Shown one piece after another: positions 1 to 6,771 of a stretch of DNA of 11,608 bases. The notes under the pieces were generated by a model that was not told the origin of the DNA, searched no databases, and saw nothing but the letters and a program-made list of their open reading frames with translations. This stretch comes from Alphaproteobacteria bacterium (lineage in GTDB: Bacteria; Pseudomonadota; Alphaproteobacteria; Rhizobiales; Aestuariivirgaceae), in the NCBI GenBank assembly GCA_026400595.1, contig JAPLOT010000305.1, positions 1 to 11,608 of the forward strand, read 5' to 3'. The position numbers were made by a program, and so were the translations under genes. Each line of letters starts with the position of its first letter. The first letter of the stretch is position 1.

Positions 1-1047
1 ATCGCGCTGGCCCGTGGCGCCACCATGCCCGGCTCGGCCACATGCTCCGGCGAAGGCGGCATGATCCCCGACGAACGGCGCTATACCGAGCGCAGGCTTT
101 ACCACTGCATCCACTCGCGCTACGGCTTAAACCCGCACCACCTGCGCCTTGCCGATGCCTGCGAGTTCTTCATCGGTCAGGGCTGCAAGGTAGGCCTCGG
201 CGGCCATCTCATGGGCCAGAAGGTGACGGACCAGGTGGCCGAGATGCGCTCGCTGCCCGCCGGCATCGACCAGCGCTCCCCGGCCCGCCATCCCGACTGG
301 CTGGTCCCCGACGACCTGGCGCTCAAGATCCAGGAAATCCGCGAGGCCACCAACCACGAGATCCCGATCCAGCTGAAGCTCGGCGCGGCGCGCGTCTATG
401 ACGACGTGCGCATGGCGGTGAAGTGCGATCCGGATTCGATCTACATCGACGCCATGGAAGGCGGCACGGGCGCAGGCCCGCACATCGCCACCGAAGACAC
501 CGGCGTGCCGGGCATCGCGGCGATCCGCGAGGCGCGCCGCGCGATCGACGAGCTCGGCAAGAAGGGCCAGATCTCGCTGGTCTATGCCGGCGGCATCCGC
601 AATGGCGGCGACGTGGCAAAGGCCCTGGCGTTGGGCGCCGATGCCATCGCCATCGGCCACTCGGTGATGATGGCGCTGAACTGCAACAAGCACATCGACG
701 GCGTCACCGACTATCCCAACGAGATCGGCGTCGAGGCGGGCTTCTGTTACCATTGCCACACGGGCCGCTGCCCGGTGGGCGTGGCCACCCAGGACCCGGT
801 GCTGCGCCAGCGGCTCGATCCCGACAAGGCGGCGGAGCGCGTCTACAACTTCCTGCACACGCTGACGATGGAGGCCCAGCTGCTGGCGCGTGCCTGCGGC
901 AAGACCAACATCCATTCGCTGGAGCCGGAAGACCTCGCCGCGCTCACCATGGAGGCCTCGGCCATGTGCAAGGTTCCGCTGGCCGGTACCAACTACGTCG
1001 TCGGCCACGAGGCGCTCGGCGCCGGCGGCAATTATCACAAGTACTGA
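1..1047 (+). CDS. mgsC: FMN-binding glutamate synthase domain protein, probable N-methylglutamate synthase subunit C (5' partial)
   Basis: The reading frame is open at the window edge, so the N terminus (roughly 90 residues for a family of about 440) is missing; the 348 visible residues run to TGA at 1045-1047. This is the FMN-binding, TIM-barrel half of glutamate synthase. It shows a GGTGAGP motif, the phosphate-binding stretch YAGGIRNGGDVAKALALGAD, and a CYHCHTGRCPVG cysteine cluster (first Cys codon at 745) as used for an iron-sulfur centre. In the MgsABC enzyme this subunit carries glutamate-forming chemistry adapted to make N-methylglutamate from methylamine. Stand-alone proteins of this shape are also GlxD of unknown function. 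Choosing mgsC rests on the tmm and tdm neighbours and is inference; the family call is firm. A small gene follows after 12 nt, so the two are probably co-transcribed. Confidence 0.75.
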   Translation: MALARGATMPGSATCSGEGGMIPDERRYTERRLYHCIHSRYGLNPHHLRLADACEFFIGQGCKVGLGGHLMGQKVTDQVAEMRSLPAGIDQRSPARHPDWLVPDDLALKIQEIREATNHEIPIQLKLGAARVYDDVRMAVKCDPDSIYIDAMEGGTGAGPHIATEDTGVPGIAAIREARRAIDELGKKGQISLVYAGGIRNGGDVAKALALGADAIAIGHSVMMALNCNKHIDGVTDYPNEIGVEAGFCYHCHTGRCPVGVATQDPVLRQRLDPDKAAERVYNFLHTLTMEAQLLARACGKTNIHSLEPEDLAALTMEASAMCKVPLAGTNYVVGHEALGAGGNYHKY

Positions 1048-1059
1048 TCGGAGACGGAC

Positions 1060-1473
1060 ATGGCAGGCACAAGCTACAAGGGCTCCGAGATCAAGGACGT
1101 CGACGAGTTCATCAAGAACAAGGCGGGCCTCTCCTCCAGCCGCGAGAAGGAGATCGGACAGCACATCGGCTATCGCTACGATGTGAACCTGATCCCCGAC
1201 TACAAGCGCATCACGCCCTTCCTGAAGGGCTACATGGAGTACATGGGCTGGGACGACCTGAACTGGCTCGAGGACGTCCACATGGGCTACGAGGAAGGCG
1301 AGCCCGCCATCTTCGACCGCAACGTCAACGGCTGGGTGCGGATCCCGAAGAAGATCAAGCTGCCGGACAACCAGCAGGATCGCGACATGATGGCCCGGGA
1401 ACTTCTCATCAAGTTCCAGATGTCGCCGAAGCATCCGATGGTCAATCTGAACAAGGCCTATCGCAAGTTCTGA
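1060..1473 (+). CDS. Uncharacterised 137-aa protein downstream of mgsC-like gene
   Basis: I do not recognise a family. The ATG at 1060 has a GGAGA ribosome site at 1050-1054 and lies 12 nt after the mgsC-like stop, so it is very probably in that operon. The product is soluble, charged, and rich in aromatic residues (8 Tyr, 3 Trp), with no cysteine, no signal peptide and no membrane segment. Visible stretches are GYMEYMGWDDLNWLEDVHMGY at about 59-79 and a basic C terminus ending KAYRKF. A role as an accessory or assembly factor for the glutamate-synthase-like enzyme is suggested only by position. It ends 35 nt before a terminator hairpin, so it is the last gene of its operon. Confidence 0.85.
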   Translation: MAGTSYKGSEIKDVDEFIKNKAGLSSSREKEIGQHIGYRYDVNLIPDYKRITPFLKGYMEYMGWDDLNWLEDVHMGYEEGEPAIFDRNVNGWVRIPKKIKLPDNQQDRDMMARELLIKFQMSPKHPMVNLNKAYRKF

Positions 1474-1507
1474 TCGGGCGGCAGGAGGGCTTCAACTCGG
1501 TCATCGC

Positions 1508-1540
1508 AGGGCCCGGGAGAAATCCCGGGCCTTACGTCTT
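1508..1540. terminator. Intrinsic terminator between the mgsC operon and hutD
   Basis: The nine-base arms GGCCCGGGA (1510-1518) and TCCCGGGCC (1523-1531) pair perfectly around a GAAA tetraloop and extend by A-T and G-T pairs at the base. On the plus strand the stem is followed by TTACGTCTTT, a modest T-rich tail. The 3' arm touches the hutD stop codon (1532-1534). It probably ends the rightward mgsC-like transcript and may also stop leftward hutD transcription, although the leftward tail is not T-rich. Confidence 0.7.
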
Positions 1541-2083
1541 TCGGAAGAGCCGCGCCACGTAGAGGTGGTGTTGGCCGGCCTCGTAGTGCAGAACGCCCGA
1601 TGCCACCGCGGCATCGCCAGCATGCAAGGTACGGTGCTCCAGCGCGACAACGCCATCCAGCGCGAAGAGCAACATGGGTTCGCCGCCGGCCAGCTGCCCT
1701 GCCCCCTGCACGATCTTCACCTCGGCGCCCCATGATCCCCGGGCCAGAAAGAGATTGAGCGCGCGGCTAGGGCCGGCAGTCAACCGGCACGAGGTCGCCA
1801 CGTCGCCCGGAAAGGCTTGAGGGACGAACGTGCGGTCGATGATCAGCGGCGCACGACCGTCCAGATCGAGCGTCAGTCCTTCGCCTTCGATCAGCGTGAA
1901 GATGCGATCGACGCCGGAATAGCGCGAGAAGGGAACATCCGCGTCGATGCGCGCGATGGCGAAGCGCCAGTGGAAATCAGCCGCGCCCGCATCCTCGGGT
2001 TCGGCGGCAATGTCCCACGACACGCCCATGCCATTGAGCCACCGCCCTGGGCGATATCCGGAAGACTGCAGAACCGTGATCAT
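1532..2083 (-). CDS. HutD/Ves-family protein
   Basis: This 183-aa protein has the features of the HutD/Ves family of small beta-barrel (cupin-like) proteins: an N-terminal W-x-NG motif (residues 15-18), the block FHWRFAIARI near 37-46, PFSRYSGVDR near 51-60, and FPGDVATSCRL near 91-101. Family length is about 180-200 aa, so it appears complete. HutD of Pseudomonas is reported to modulate histidine utilisation, probably by binding a formylglutamate-type ligand; no hut genes are visible here. The start ATG (2081-2083) overlaps the upstream TGA as ATGA, which indicates translational coupling to the 187-aa gene. The family's usual Asp in GPSRDLN is Ala here (GPSRALN), as far as I recall the consensus. 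Its function in this setting is unknown. Confidence 0.85.
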   Translation of the reverse strand: MITVLQSSGYRPGRWLNGMGVSWDIAAEPEDAGAADFHWRFAIARIDADVPFSRYSGVDRIFTLIEGEGLTLDLDGRAPLIIDRTFVPQAFPGDVATSCRLTAGPSRALNLFLARGSWGAEVKIVQGAGQLAGGEPMLLFALDGVVALEHRTLHAGDAAVASGVLHYEAGQHHLYVARLFRKT

Positions 2084-2643
2084 GCGGAGGATGCGCCCAC
2101 TGCACTCTTCCAATCCGGTTTGAAGCCCAGGACCTGCGAGTCGTTCGGAACATTGGGATTGAAGACCCGGGCATGCCAAAGGCTGAAGTCGAGCGCTCCA
2201 TCCTTTGGCCCGAGCTTCCGCACCCTGCAGAACATGCGATAGGACTGGGCATACTGGTCGAAGTCGAGCAGCACCTCCTTCTGCTTGAGAAGCCGTGCCG
2301 CTGTCTCCGATCCGGGACCGAAGACGGCTGTCATGTCGTCCGAGAACAGTTCCGGCAACTGGTAGAAGTCGCCGCCGAAGTACTTCACGCTGGCTTCGCG
2401 GGCGCGCTGGTGTTCCGACGTCTTCTGCACCTGGAACTTGAGAAAGGCGGTGGCCGGCATCGTGTCCTCCGGCACCAGACGGATCATCATGGCCGGAAGA
2501 AGCACCTCGCCCTTTCGACTGCTGACGCGGGGATGCATGGCGGGCATGGGTTGGCCGCCATAGTCGCGTGCGGAGATCTGGCGGATGCGGCACTGCCAGC
2601 CCAGGAACTCTGACCTCAGTCGAAGATTGCTGATTTGTCGCAT
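2080..2643 (-). CDS. Uncharacterised 187-aa protein, first gene of hutD operon
   Basis: I cannot assign a family. The chosen start, ATG at 2641-2643 (MRQISNLRLRSEFLGWQCRIRQ), leaves 106 nt to the divergent tmm start. No Shine-Dalgarno sequence is visible before it, so initiation may be leaderless or weak. The protein is soluble and has no signal peptide or membrane helix. It contains two conserved-looking blocks, ATAFLKFQVQKT and the C-terminal WHARVFNPNVPNDSQVLGFKPDW, which reads like a real folded domain. The 4-nt ATGA overlap with hutD argues that the two proteins are made in matched amounts. The intergenic region it shares with tmm suggests a link to trimethylamine metabolism, which is inference only. 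Confidence 0.8.
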   Translation of the reverse strand: MRQISNLRLRSEFLGWQCRIRQISARDYGGQPMPAMHPRVSSRKGEVLLPAMMIRLVPEDTMPATAFLKFQVQKTSEHQRAREASVKYFGGDFYQLPELFSDDMTAVFGPGSETAARLLKQKEVLLDFDQYAQSYRMFCRVRKLGPKDGALDFSLWHARVFNPNVPNDSQVLGFKPDWKSAVGASSA

Positions 2644-2662
2644 GATTGGGGCGGTTTGACCC

Positions 2663-2691
2663 TTTACAGATTGGTCCGGAATTGGCCTAAT
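2663..2691 (+). promoter_or_regulatory. Candidate sigma70-type promoter of tmm
   Basis: A -35 TTTACA (2663-2668, 5 of 6 consensus) and a -10 CCTAAT (2686-2691, 4 of 6) are separated by 17 bp, which predicts a start near 2698, about 50 nt before the tmm ATG. The spacer is filled by ATTGGTCCGGA followed by ATTGG (2670-2685), where a bound protein would block polymerase. The same ATTGGTCYGGA sequence recurs at 6592-6602 before the permease gene. Confidence 0.4.
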
Positions 2692-2710
2692 GTGGTCAGA
2701 ATTGGATTCC
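2681..2710 (+). promoter_or_regulatory. Candidate operator upstream of tmm, shared with the tdm upstream region
   Basis: ATTGG occurs at 2681 and again at 2701, exactly 20 bp apart, with GGTCA between them (2694-2698). The segment matches 6471-6500 at 20 of 30 positions without gaps, including both ATTGG boxes and GGTCA at the same offsets. A further ATTGG at 2670 is 11 bp upstream. Spacings near whole helical turns fit a dimeric or multimeric regulator. The regulator is not in this window. Confidence 0.45.
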
Positions 2711-2749
2711 GTATGCAAGCGGAACCGCCACAACGGAGGAAAGTGTCGC

Positions 2750-4090
2750 ATGACCCGTGTCGCCGTGATCGGAGCAGGCCCTTCCGGCCTTGCCGCCCTC
2801 AGAGCCTTCCAGTCCGCCGCCAAGAAGAAGGCCAAGATCCCCGAGATCGTCTGTTTCGAGAAGCAGGACGACTGGGGCGGTCTGTGGAAATACACCTGGC
2901 GCACCGGCCTCGACGAATATGGCGAGCCCGTTCATTGTTCGATGTATCGCTATCTCTGGTCCAACGGCCCCAAGGAAGGGCTGGAGTTCGCCGACTATTC
3001 CTTCGAGGAGCATTTCGGAAAGCCGATTCCCTCCTATCCGCCGCGCGCGGTGCTGTGGGATTACATCGTCGGCCGGGTGAAGAAGGCTGGCGTGCGCAAG
3101 TGGATCCGCTTCAACTCGCCAGTGCGCATGGTGACATACGACAAGAAGAAGAAAAAATTCCATGTCACTGCGCATGATCGGCCCAAGGACCGGATGTACA
3201 CGGAGGAGTTCGACCACGTCATCTGCGCCAGCGGCCACTTCTCCACCCCGAATACCCCTTTCTTCGAGGGCCTCGACAGCTTCAATGGCCGCGTGCTGCA
3301 TGCTCACGACTTCCGCGATGCGCTGGAGTTCAAGGGCAAGGACGTACTGATCGTCGGCCGCAGCTACTCGGCGGAAGACATCGGCTCGCAATGCTGGAAG
3401 TATGGTGCAAAGTCGGTCACCACCACCTATCGCTCGAAACCAATGGGCTTCAAGTGGCCGAAGAACTTCGAGGAGCGGCCCTTGCTGCAGAAGGTCGAGG
3501 GCAAGACCGCCTACTTCAAGGACGGCAGCACCAAGGAAGTGGACGCCATCATCCTGTGCACCGGCTACCAGCACTACTTCCCGTTCCTGCCGGAAGACCT
3601 CCGCCTGAAGACCACCAACAGGCTGTGGCCGGCCAATCTCTACAAGGGCGTTGTCTGGCAGGACAATCCGCGCTTCTTCTACATCGGCATGCAGGACCAG
3701 TTCTATACCTTCAACATGTTCGACGCCCAGGCCTGGTATGTGCGCGACATCATCCTCGGCCGCATCAAGCTGCCCAAGCCCGACGCCATGAAGAAAGACT
3801 GGAAGAAGTGGCTGAAGCGCGAGGAGAAGCTGCAGGACGCCGAGCAGATGATCTGGTTCCAGGGCGACTACGTGAAGGACCTGATCCAGGCCACCGACTA
3901 CCCGACCTTCGACATCGAGGGCGTGAACAAGACCTTCATGGAATGGGAACACCACAAGATGGAGGACATCATGGGGTTCCGGAACAACGCTTACCGTTCG
4001 CTTATGACCGGCACCATGTCGCCCAAGCATCACACGCCATGGAAGGACGCGCTCGACGACTCCATGGAAGCCTATCTGCAGACGAAGTAG
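2750..4090 (+). CDS. tmm: Trimethylamine monooxygenase
   Basis: Tmm is a cytoplasmic flavin-containing monooxygenase that oxidises trimethylamine to TMAO using FAD, NADPH and oxygen. The 446-aa product has the FAD dinucleotide fold GAGPSG (8-13), the FMO signature F-x-G-x3-H-x3-F (FNGRVLHAHDF, 178-188), the NADPH site GRSYSA (203-208), and LCTGYQHYFPFL (269-280). Tyr206 sits where bacterial Tmm enzymes have their mobile Tyr, and Asn72 in LWSNGPKE matches the conserved active-site Asn of bacterial FMOs. The length matches bacterial Tmm, which lacks the membrane anchor of animal FMOs. The ATG at 2750 is preceded by GGAGGA (2735-2740); in-frame codons further upstream lack a ribosome site and run into the promoter. 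The gene converges on tdm, whose product uses the TMAO formed. Confidence 0.93.
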   Translation: MTRVAVIGAGPSGLAALRAFQSAAKKKAKIPEIVCFEKQDDWGGLWKYTWRTGLDEYGEPVHCSMYRYLWSNGPKEGLEFADYSFEEHFGKPIPSYPPRAVLWDYIVGRVKKAGVRKWIRFNSPVRMVTYDKKKKKFHVTAHDRPKDRMYTEEFDHVICASGHFSTPNTPFFEGLDSFNGRVLHAHDFRDALEFKGKDVLIVGRSYSAEDIGSQCWKYGAKSVTTTYRSKPMGFKWPKNFEERPLLQKVEGKTAYFKDGSTKEVDAIILCTGYQHYFPFLPEDLRLKTTNRLWPANLYKGVVWQDNPRFFYIGMQDQFYTFNMFDAQAWYVRDIILGRIKLPKPDAMKKDWKKWLKREEKLQDAEQMIWFQGDYVKDLIQATDYPTFDIEGVNKTFMEWEHHKMEDIMGFRNNAYRSLMTGTMSPKHHTPWKDALDDSMEAYLQTK

Positions 4091-4110
4091 TCATCCTGCA
4101 GACAAGACGA

Positions 4111-4143
4111 ATGGCCGGGCGTTGCCCGGCCATCTTCTGTTTC
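4111..4143. terminator. Terminator between convergent tmm and tdm
   Basis: A perfect 10-bp stem, ATGGCCGGGC (4111-4120) and GCCCGGCCAT (4124-4133), has a 3-nt loop. It is followed on the plus strand by CTTCTGTTT and on the minus strand by TCGTCTTGTC, so both tails are only moderately T-rich. It lies in the 67-nt gap between the two stop codons and probably serves both genes. Confidence 0.8.
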
Positions 4144-4157
4144 GCGCTCCCGGCTGA

Positions 4158-6428
4158 TCATGCCCGCGGGCGCAGCTTTTCCGGATCGTAGTGGGCGAAG
4201 CGCACGATGCGCGCCGGCAGCCGCTTCTGGTGCCCGTCCAGCTTGCCGATCTCCACCGCCGTTCCGATCTCGCTGGTGAGTGCATCGACCCGCGCGAGCG
4301 CGATGGTCTTGCCCAGCAGCGGCGACCGCATGCCACTCGTCACCACGCCCACCTGCGCCCGGCCGATATGCACGCAGTCGCCGTGTCCCACTGCTTCGTT
4401 CGAGTCGATCTCGAGGCCCACCAGCTTCCGCCGCGGGTGGTCCTTGCGCTTGATCAGCGCCTCGCGCCCGATGAAGTCGTCCGTCTTGGTCTTGAGCGGC
4501 ACCGTGAAGCCGATGCCGGCCTCGAAGGGATCGGTCTCGGAGTCGAACTCGTAGTTCGCGAAGATGAGCCCTGCCTCGATCCGCACCATGTCGAGCGCGT
4601 CCAGTCCCATCGGGCGGATGCCGTGCTTCTGTCCCGCCTCCCATACCGCATCAAAGACAGCCACGGCGTCCTTCGGGTGGCAGAAGATCTCGTAGCCGAG
4701 TTCGCCGGTGTATCCGGTGCGCGACACCACCACCGGTGCACCCTCGAAATGGCCGAAGCGCCCCACGCAGAATCGGAACCACTCAAGCTCGCCGATGGAC
4801 GGCTGCGCGGGTGAGGTCCAGATGATCTCCTTCAGAAGTTCGCGGCTGTTCGGCCCCTGCACCGCAATGTTGTGCAGTTGATCCGTCGAGGATCTGACCC
4901 AGGCCTTGTAGCCCTTACTCTCGGCCTGCTCGCGCAGCCACTTGCCGCCGTAGTCATCGCCGCCGATCCAGCGGAAATTGTTCTGTCCAAGACGGAACAG
5001 CGTGCCGTCATCGATCATGCCGCCGTTCTCGTAGCACATGGCGGAATAGACCACCTGCCCCACCGCAAGCTTGCGCACGTCGCGCGTCAGGCAATACTGC
5101 AGCAGCGCCTCGGCATCCGGTCCCGTCACCTCGAACTTGCGCAGCGGCGAGAGATCCAGCACCACGCATTTCTCGCGGCAGGCCCAGTATTCCTCGATCG
5201 CGCCGTCGTTGTTGAAGCGGGTCGGCAGCCAGTAGCCGCGATATTCCGTGAAGTTGCGCGTCAGCGCCGAGAGGCGTGGGTGAAACGCGGTCTCGCGCGT
5301 CAGCTGGGGATCGGCGTCTGGTGTCATGCGATAGGCCACCGCTCGTGTGAAGGTTTCCTTGCCGGAATAGGTGCGGACGTGAATGTCGGTCGGGTCCCAG
5401 GCATTGGCTGCATCGATGTCGTCGGGACAAGACGACGAGACGCAGACGAGATCGGTCAGCGCCTTCATCAGCACATAGTCGCCTGGTCGCGACCACGGCT
5501 CATCGAGATAGAGCTGGTTATGGGCATCGATATTTGTGTTGTAGAAGAAATTGAGCGCTTCCCAGCCCTTGCGCGGTGCGATGCCATAGGGATCGAGCGC
5601 GCGGTTGAAGTTCTCCGTGCAGTTCACGTGGCCGGGATAGCCCATGTCGTCGTAGTAGCGGCTGTTGCAGGCCGTGGCGAAGGCGTCGTGACGCCCGACC
5701 GTGTCCTGGATGATCTCGACCAGCGGTTCGAAATCGCGGCCAAACATCTTCGAGGGCAGGCCCGGCGTGGGATAGCTGCGCCCTGTCAAGGTCCGGGTGA
5801 TGGTGGCGTCCAGCGCATTCTCCAGACCCTTGTCCAGCTTGCGCGCCGAGAAACACTGGAAGTCCGTGCACTGACGGCCGGAGACATCGATGACCTGGAT
5901 GTACTCGCCGGCCCTGACCATGTAGGCCTTGGCTGTGGCAGCCGGAACGCGGATGTCCTGCAGGATGTCGGCCAGAGGATCGGGCAAGGGAACGTCGCCG
6001 GACTTGTGCCTTGCGGAAACCGCCCGCGTGACAACCAGTTCAAGATCCGTCGCCGGATCCTGCCGTTGGACGTCCATCTCGCCACCCGGTGCGGACACCT
6101 TTACGATGCCCTCACGTTGAACGGTGAACGCGGCGGCTTCCCCAGCGGGCCCCGCGCCGAAGATGCGGATCTGCTTGGCACCGGCACTACCGCCAAGCAT
6201 TGCGGCATCGGCTCGGCCATCGGTTCCTCTCGGTACGATCTCGCAGGCCTGCAGGCCTTCCAGATCGACGATCCGCAGTCGGTCGCCGGGACCCACGCGT
6301 ACCGTCACGGAGCCGCCGCCGCGCACCAGATAGCGCTCCACCCCTGGCGCCAGGCTGCGAATTCCCGGCCTGAAGATCATGCTCGGCCGGGGAGCCGACA
6401 GGATGGAGGTCGCAAGTGCGCGGTTCAT
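4158..6428 (-). CDS. tdm: Trimethylamine N-oxide demethylase (DUF1989-GcvT fusion)
   Basis: Tdm splits TMAO into dimethylamine and formaldehyde in the cytoplasm; its C-terminal folate domain is thought to capture the one-carbon unit on tetrahydrofolate. The DUF1989 half is followed by a GcvT half from about residue 390, with SRTGYTGELGYEIF and AVGQVVYSAM typical of aminomethyltransferases. Counting from the ATG at 6428, Cys254, His267, Cys270 and Cys334 have the 16- and 64-residue spacing I recall for the three zinc cysteines (263, 279, 343) and His276 of Methylocella Tdm. Asp189 in GRQCTD may match its catalytic Asp198. The product is 756 aa. A GTG at 6479 would add 17 residues but lies in the putative operator, and an ATG at 6380 would remove 16. 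None has a good ribosome site, so the start is uncertain. Confidence 0.92.
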   Translation of the reverse strand: MNRALATSILSAPRPSMIFRPGIRSLAPGVERYLVRGGGSVTVRVGPGDRLRIVDLEGLQACEIVPRGTDGRADAAMLGGSAGAKQIRIFGAGPAGEAAAFTVQREGIVKVSAPGGEMDVQRQDPATDLELVVTRAVSARHKSGDVPLPDPLADILQDIRVPAATAKAYMVRAGEYIQVIDVSGRQCTDFQCFSARKLDKGLENALDATITRTLTGRSYPTPGLPSKMFGRDFEPLVEIIQDTVGRHDAFATACNSRYYDDMGYPGHVNCTENFNRALDPYGIAPRKGWEALNFFYNTNIDAHNQLYLDEPWSRPGDYVLMKALTDLVCVSSSCPDDIDAANAWDPTDIHVRTYSGKETFTRAVAYRMTPDADPQLTRETAFHPRLSALTRNFTEYRGYWLPTRFNNDGAIEEYWACREKCVVLDLSPLRKFEVTGPDAEALLQYCLTRDVRKLAVGQVVYSAMCYENGGMIDDGTLFRLGQNNFRWIGGDDYGGKWLREQAESKGYKAWVRSSTDQLHNIAVQGPNSRELLKEIIWTSPAQPSIGELEWFRFCVGRFGHFEGAPVVVSRTGYTGELGYEIFCHPKDAVAVFDAVWEAGQKHGIRPMGLDALDMVRIEAGLIFANYEFDSETDPFEAGIGFTVPLKTKTDDFIGREALIKRKDHPRRKLVGLEIDSNEAVGHGDCVHIGRAQVGVVTSGMRSPLLGKTIALARVDALTSEIGTAVEIGKLDGHQKRLPARIVRFAHYDPEKLRPRA

Positions 6429-6436
6429 GGCGAAAA

Positions 6437-6465
6437 AGGATATGCCCTTTCGGCCCGGGCGACAA
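6437..6465 (-). promoter_or_regulatory. Candidate tdm promoter
   Basis: Read on the minus strand, TTGTCG (6465-6460) and TATCCT (6442-6437) are 17 bp apart, each 4 of 6 to consensus. The predicted start near 6430 would make the ATG at 6428 essentially leaderless, which fits the absence of a ribosome site, and would place 6471-6500 just upstream of -35. An alternative -10, AATAAT (6519-6514), lies further upstream with a poor -35. Confidence 0.25.
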
Positions 6466-6470
6466 GCGCG

Positions 6471-6512
6471 ATTGGTCACCAGAGGTCAAGATTGGTTTTC
6501 GCAATAGAACCA
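6471..6512. promoter_or_regulatory. Candidate operator upstream of tdm, shared with tmm
   Basis: ATTGG at 6471 and 6491 (20 bp apart) flank GGTCA (6484-6488), which matches the tmm upstream segment 2681-2710 at 20 of 30 positions. Two inverted repeats are also present: TGGT-C-ACCA at 6473-6481, and TGGTT (6493-6497) with AACCA (6508-6512). The first resembles GntR-type TGGT/ACCA operators. The site falls between tdm and the permease and could control either. Confidence 0.4.
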
Positions 6513-6573
6513 GATTATTCCTGACGATGAGCCACAAGTCGGCGAATGCGAGCGCAACCACTCACACCCAAAA

Positions 6574-6610
6574 CAGACCACTTGACGCCATATTGGTCTG
6601 GACGCACTAT
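6574..6610 (+). promoter_or_regulatory. Candidate permease promoter with an inverted-repeat operator
   Basis: CAGACCA (6574-6580) and TGGTCTG (6594-6600) form a perfect 7-bp inverted repeat with centres 20 bp apart. Between and beyond them lie a -35-like TTGACG (6582-6587) and, after 17 bp, a weak -10-like CACTAT (6605-6610). ATTGGTCTGGA (6592-6602) in the spacer matches ATTGGTCCGGA in the tmm promoter spacer at 10 of 11 positions. Use of this promoter would leave a 5' leader of about 155 nt. The remaining part of the 290-bp gap before the permease holds only a small CCGCCA-C-TGGCGG palindrome (6707-6719), and I see no gene in it. Confidence 0.35.
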
Positions 6611-6771
6611 CCCTGCAGCCCGGGGGAAGGGCAACGGAGGGGACTGGGCATGCAGCGGACCGGACGCGTTTCCGGAACCTTGCGAACGGGCCACGTTGGG
6701 GCAAGACCGCCACTGGCGGCGGCTTCCGCTCTCCGAGTGTTTCAAGAAAACAATCTTCGGAGGAAATGTCC

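Noticed and set aside
127..1434. Long minus-strand open frame (435 codons) opposite the mgsC-like and 137-aa genes
   Set aside because: It spans two genes with clear function or ribosome sites and has low-complexity, Val/Ala/Asp-rich composition typical of the antisense of GC-rich coding DNA.
2696..4033. Long minus-strand open frame opposite tmm
   Set aside because: tmm carries all family motifs; the antisense frame has no recognisable domain and no ribosome site.
4872..6524. 550-codon plus-strand open frame opposite tdm
   Set aside because: It is antisense to conserved Tdm motifs, and its sequence is Arg/His/Ile-biased with no domain.
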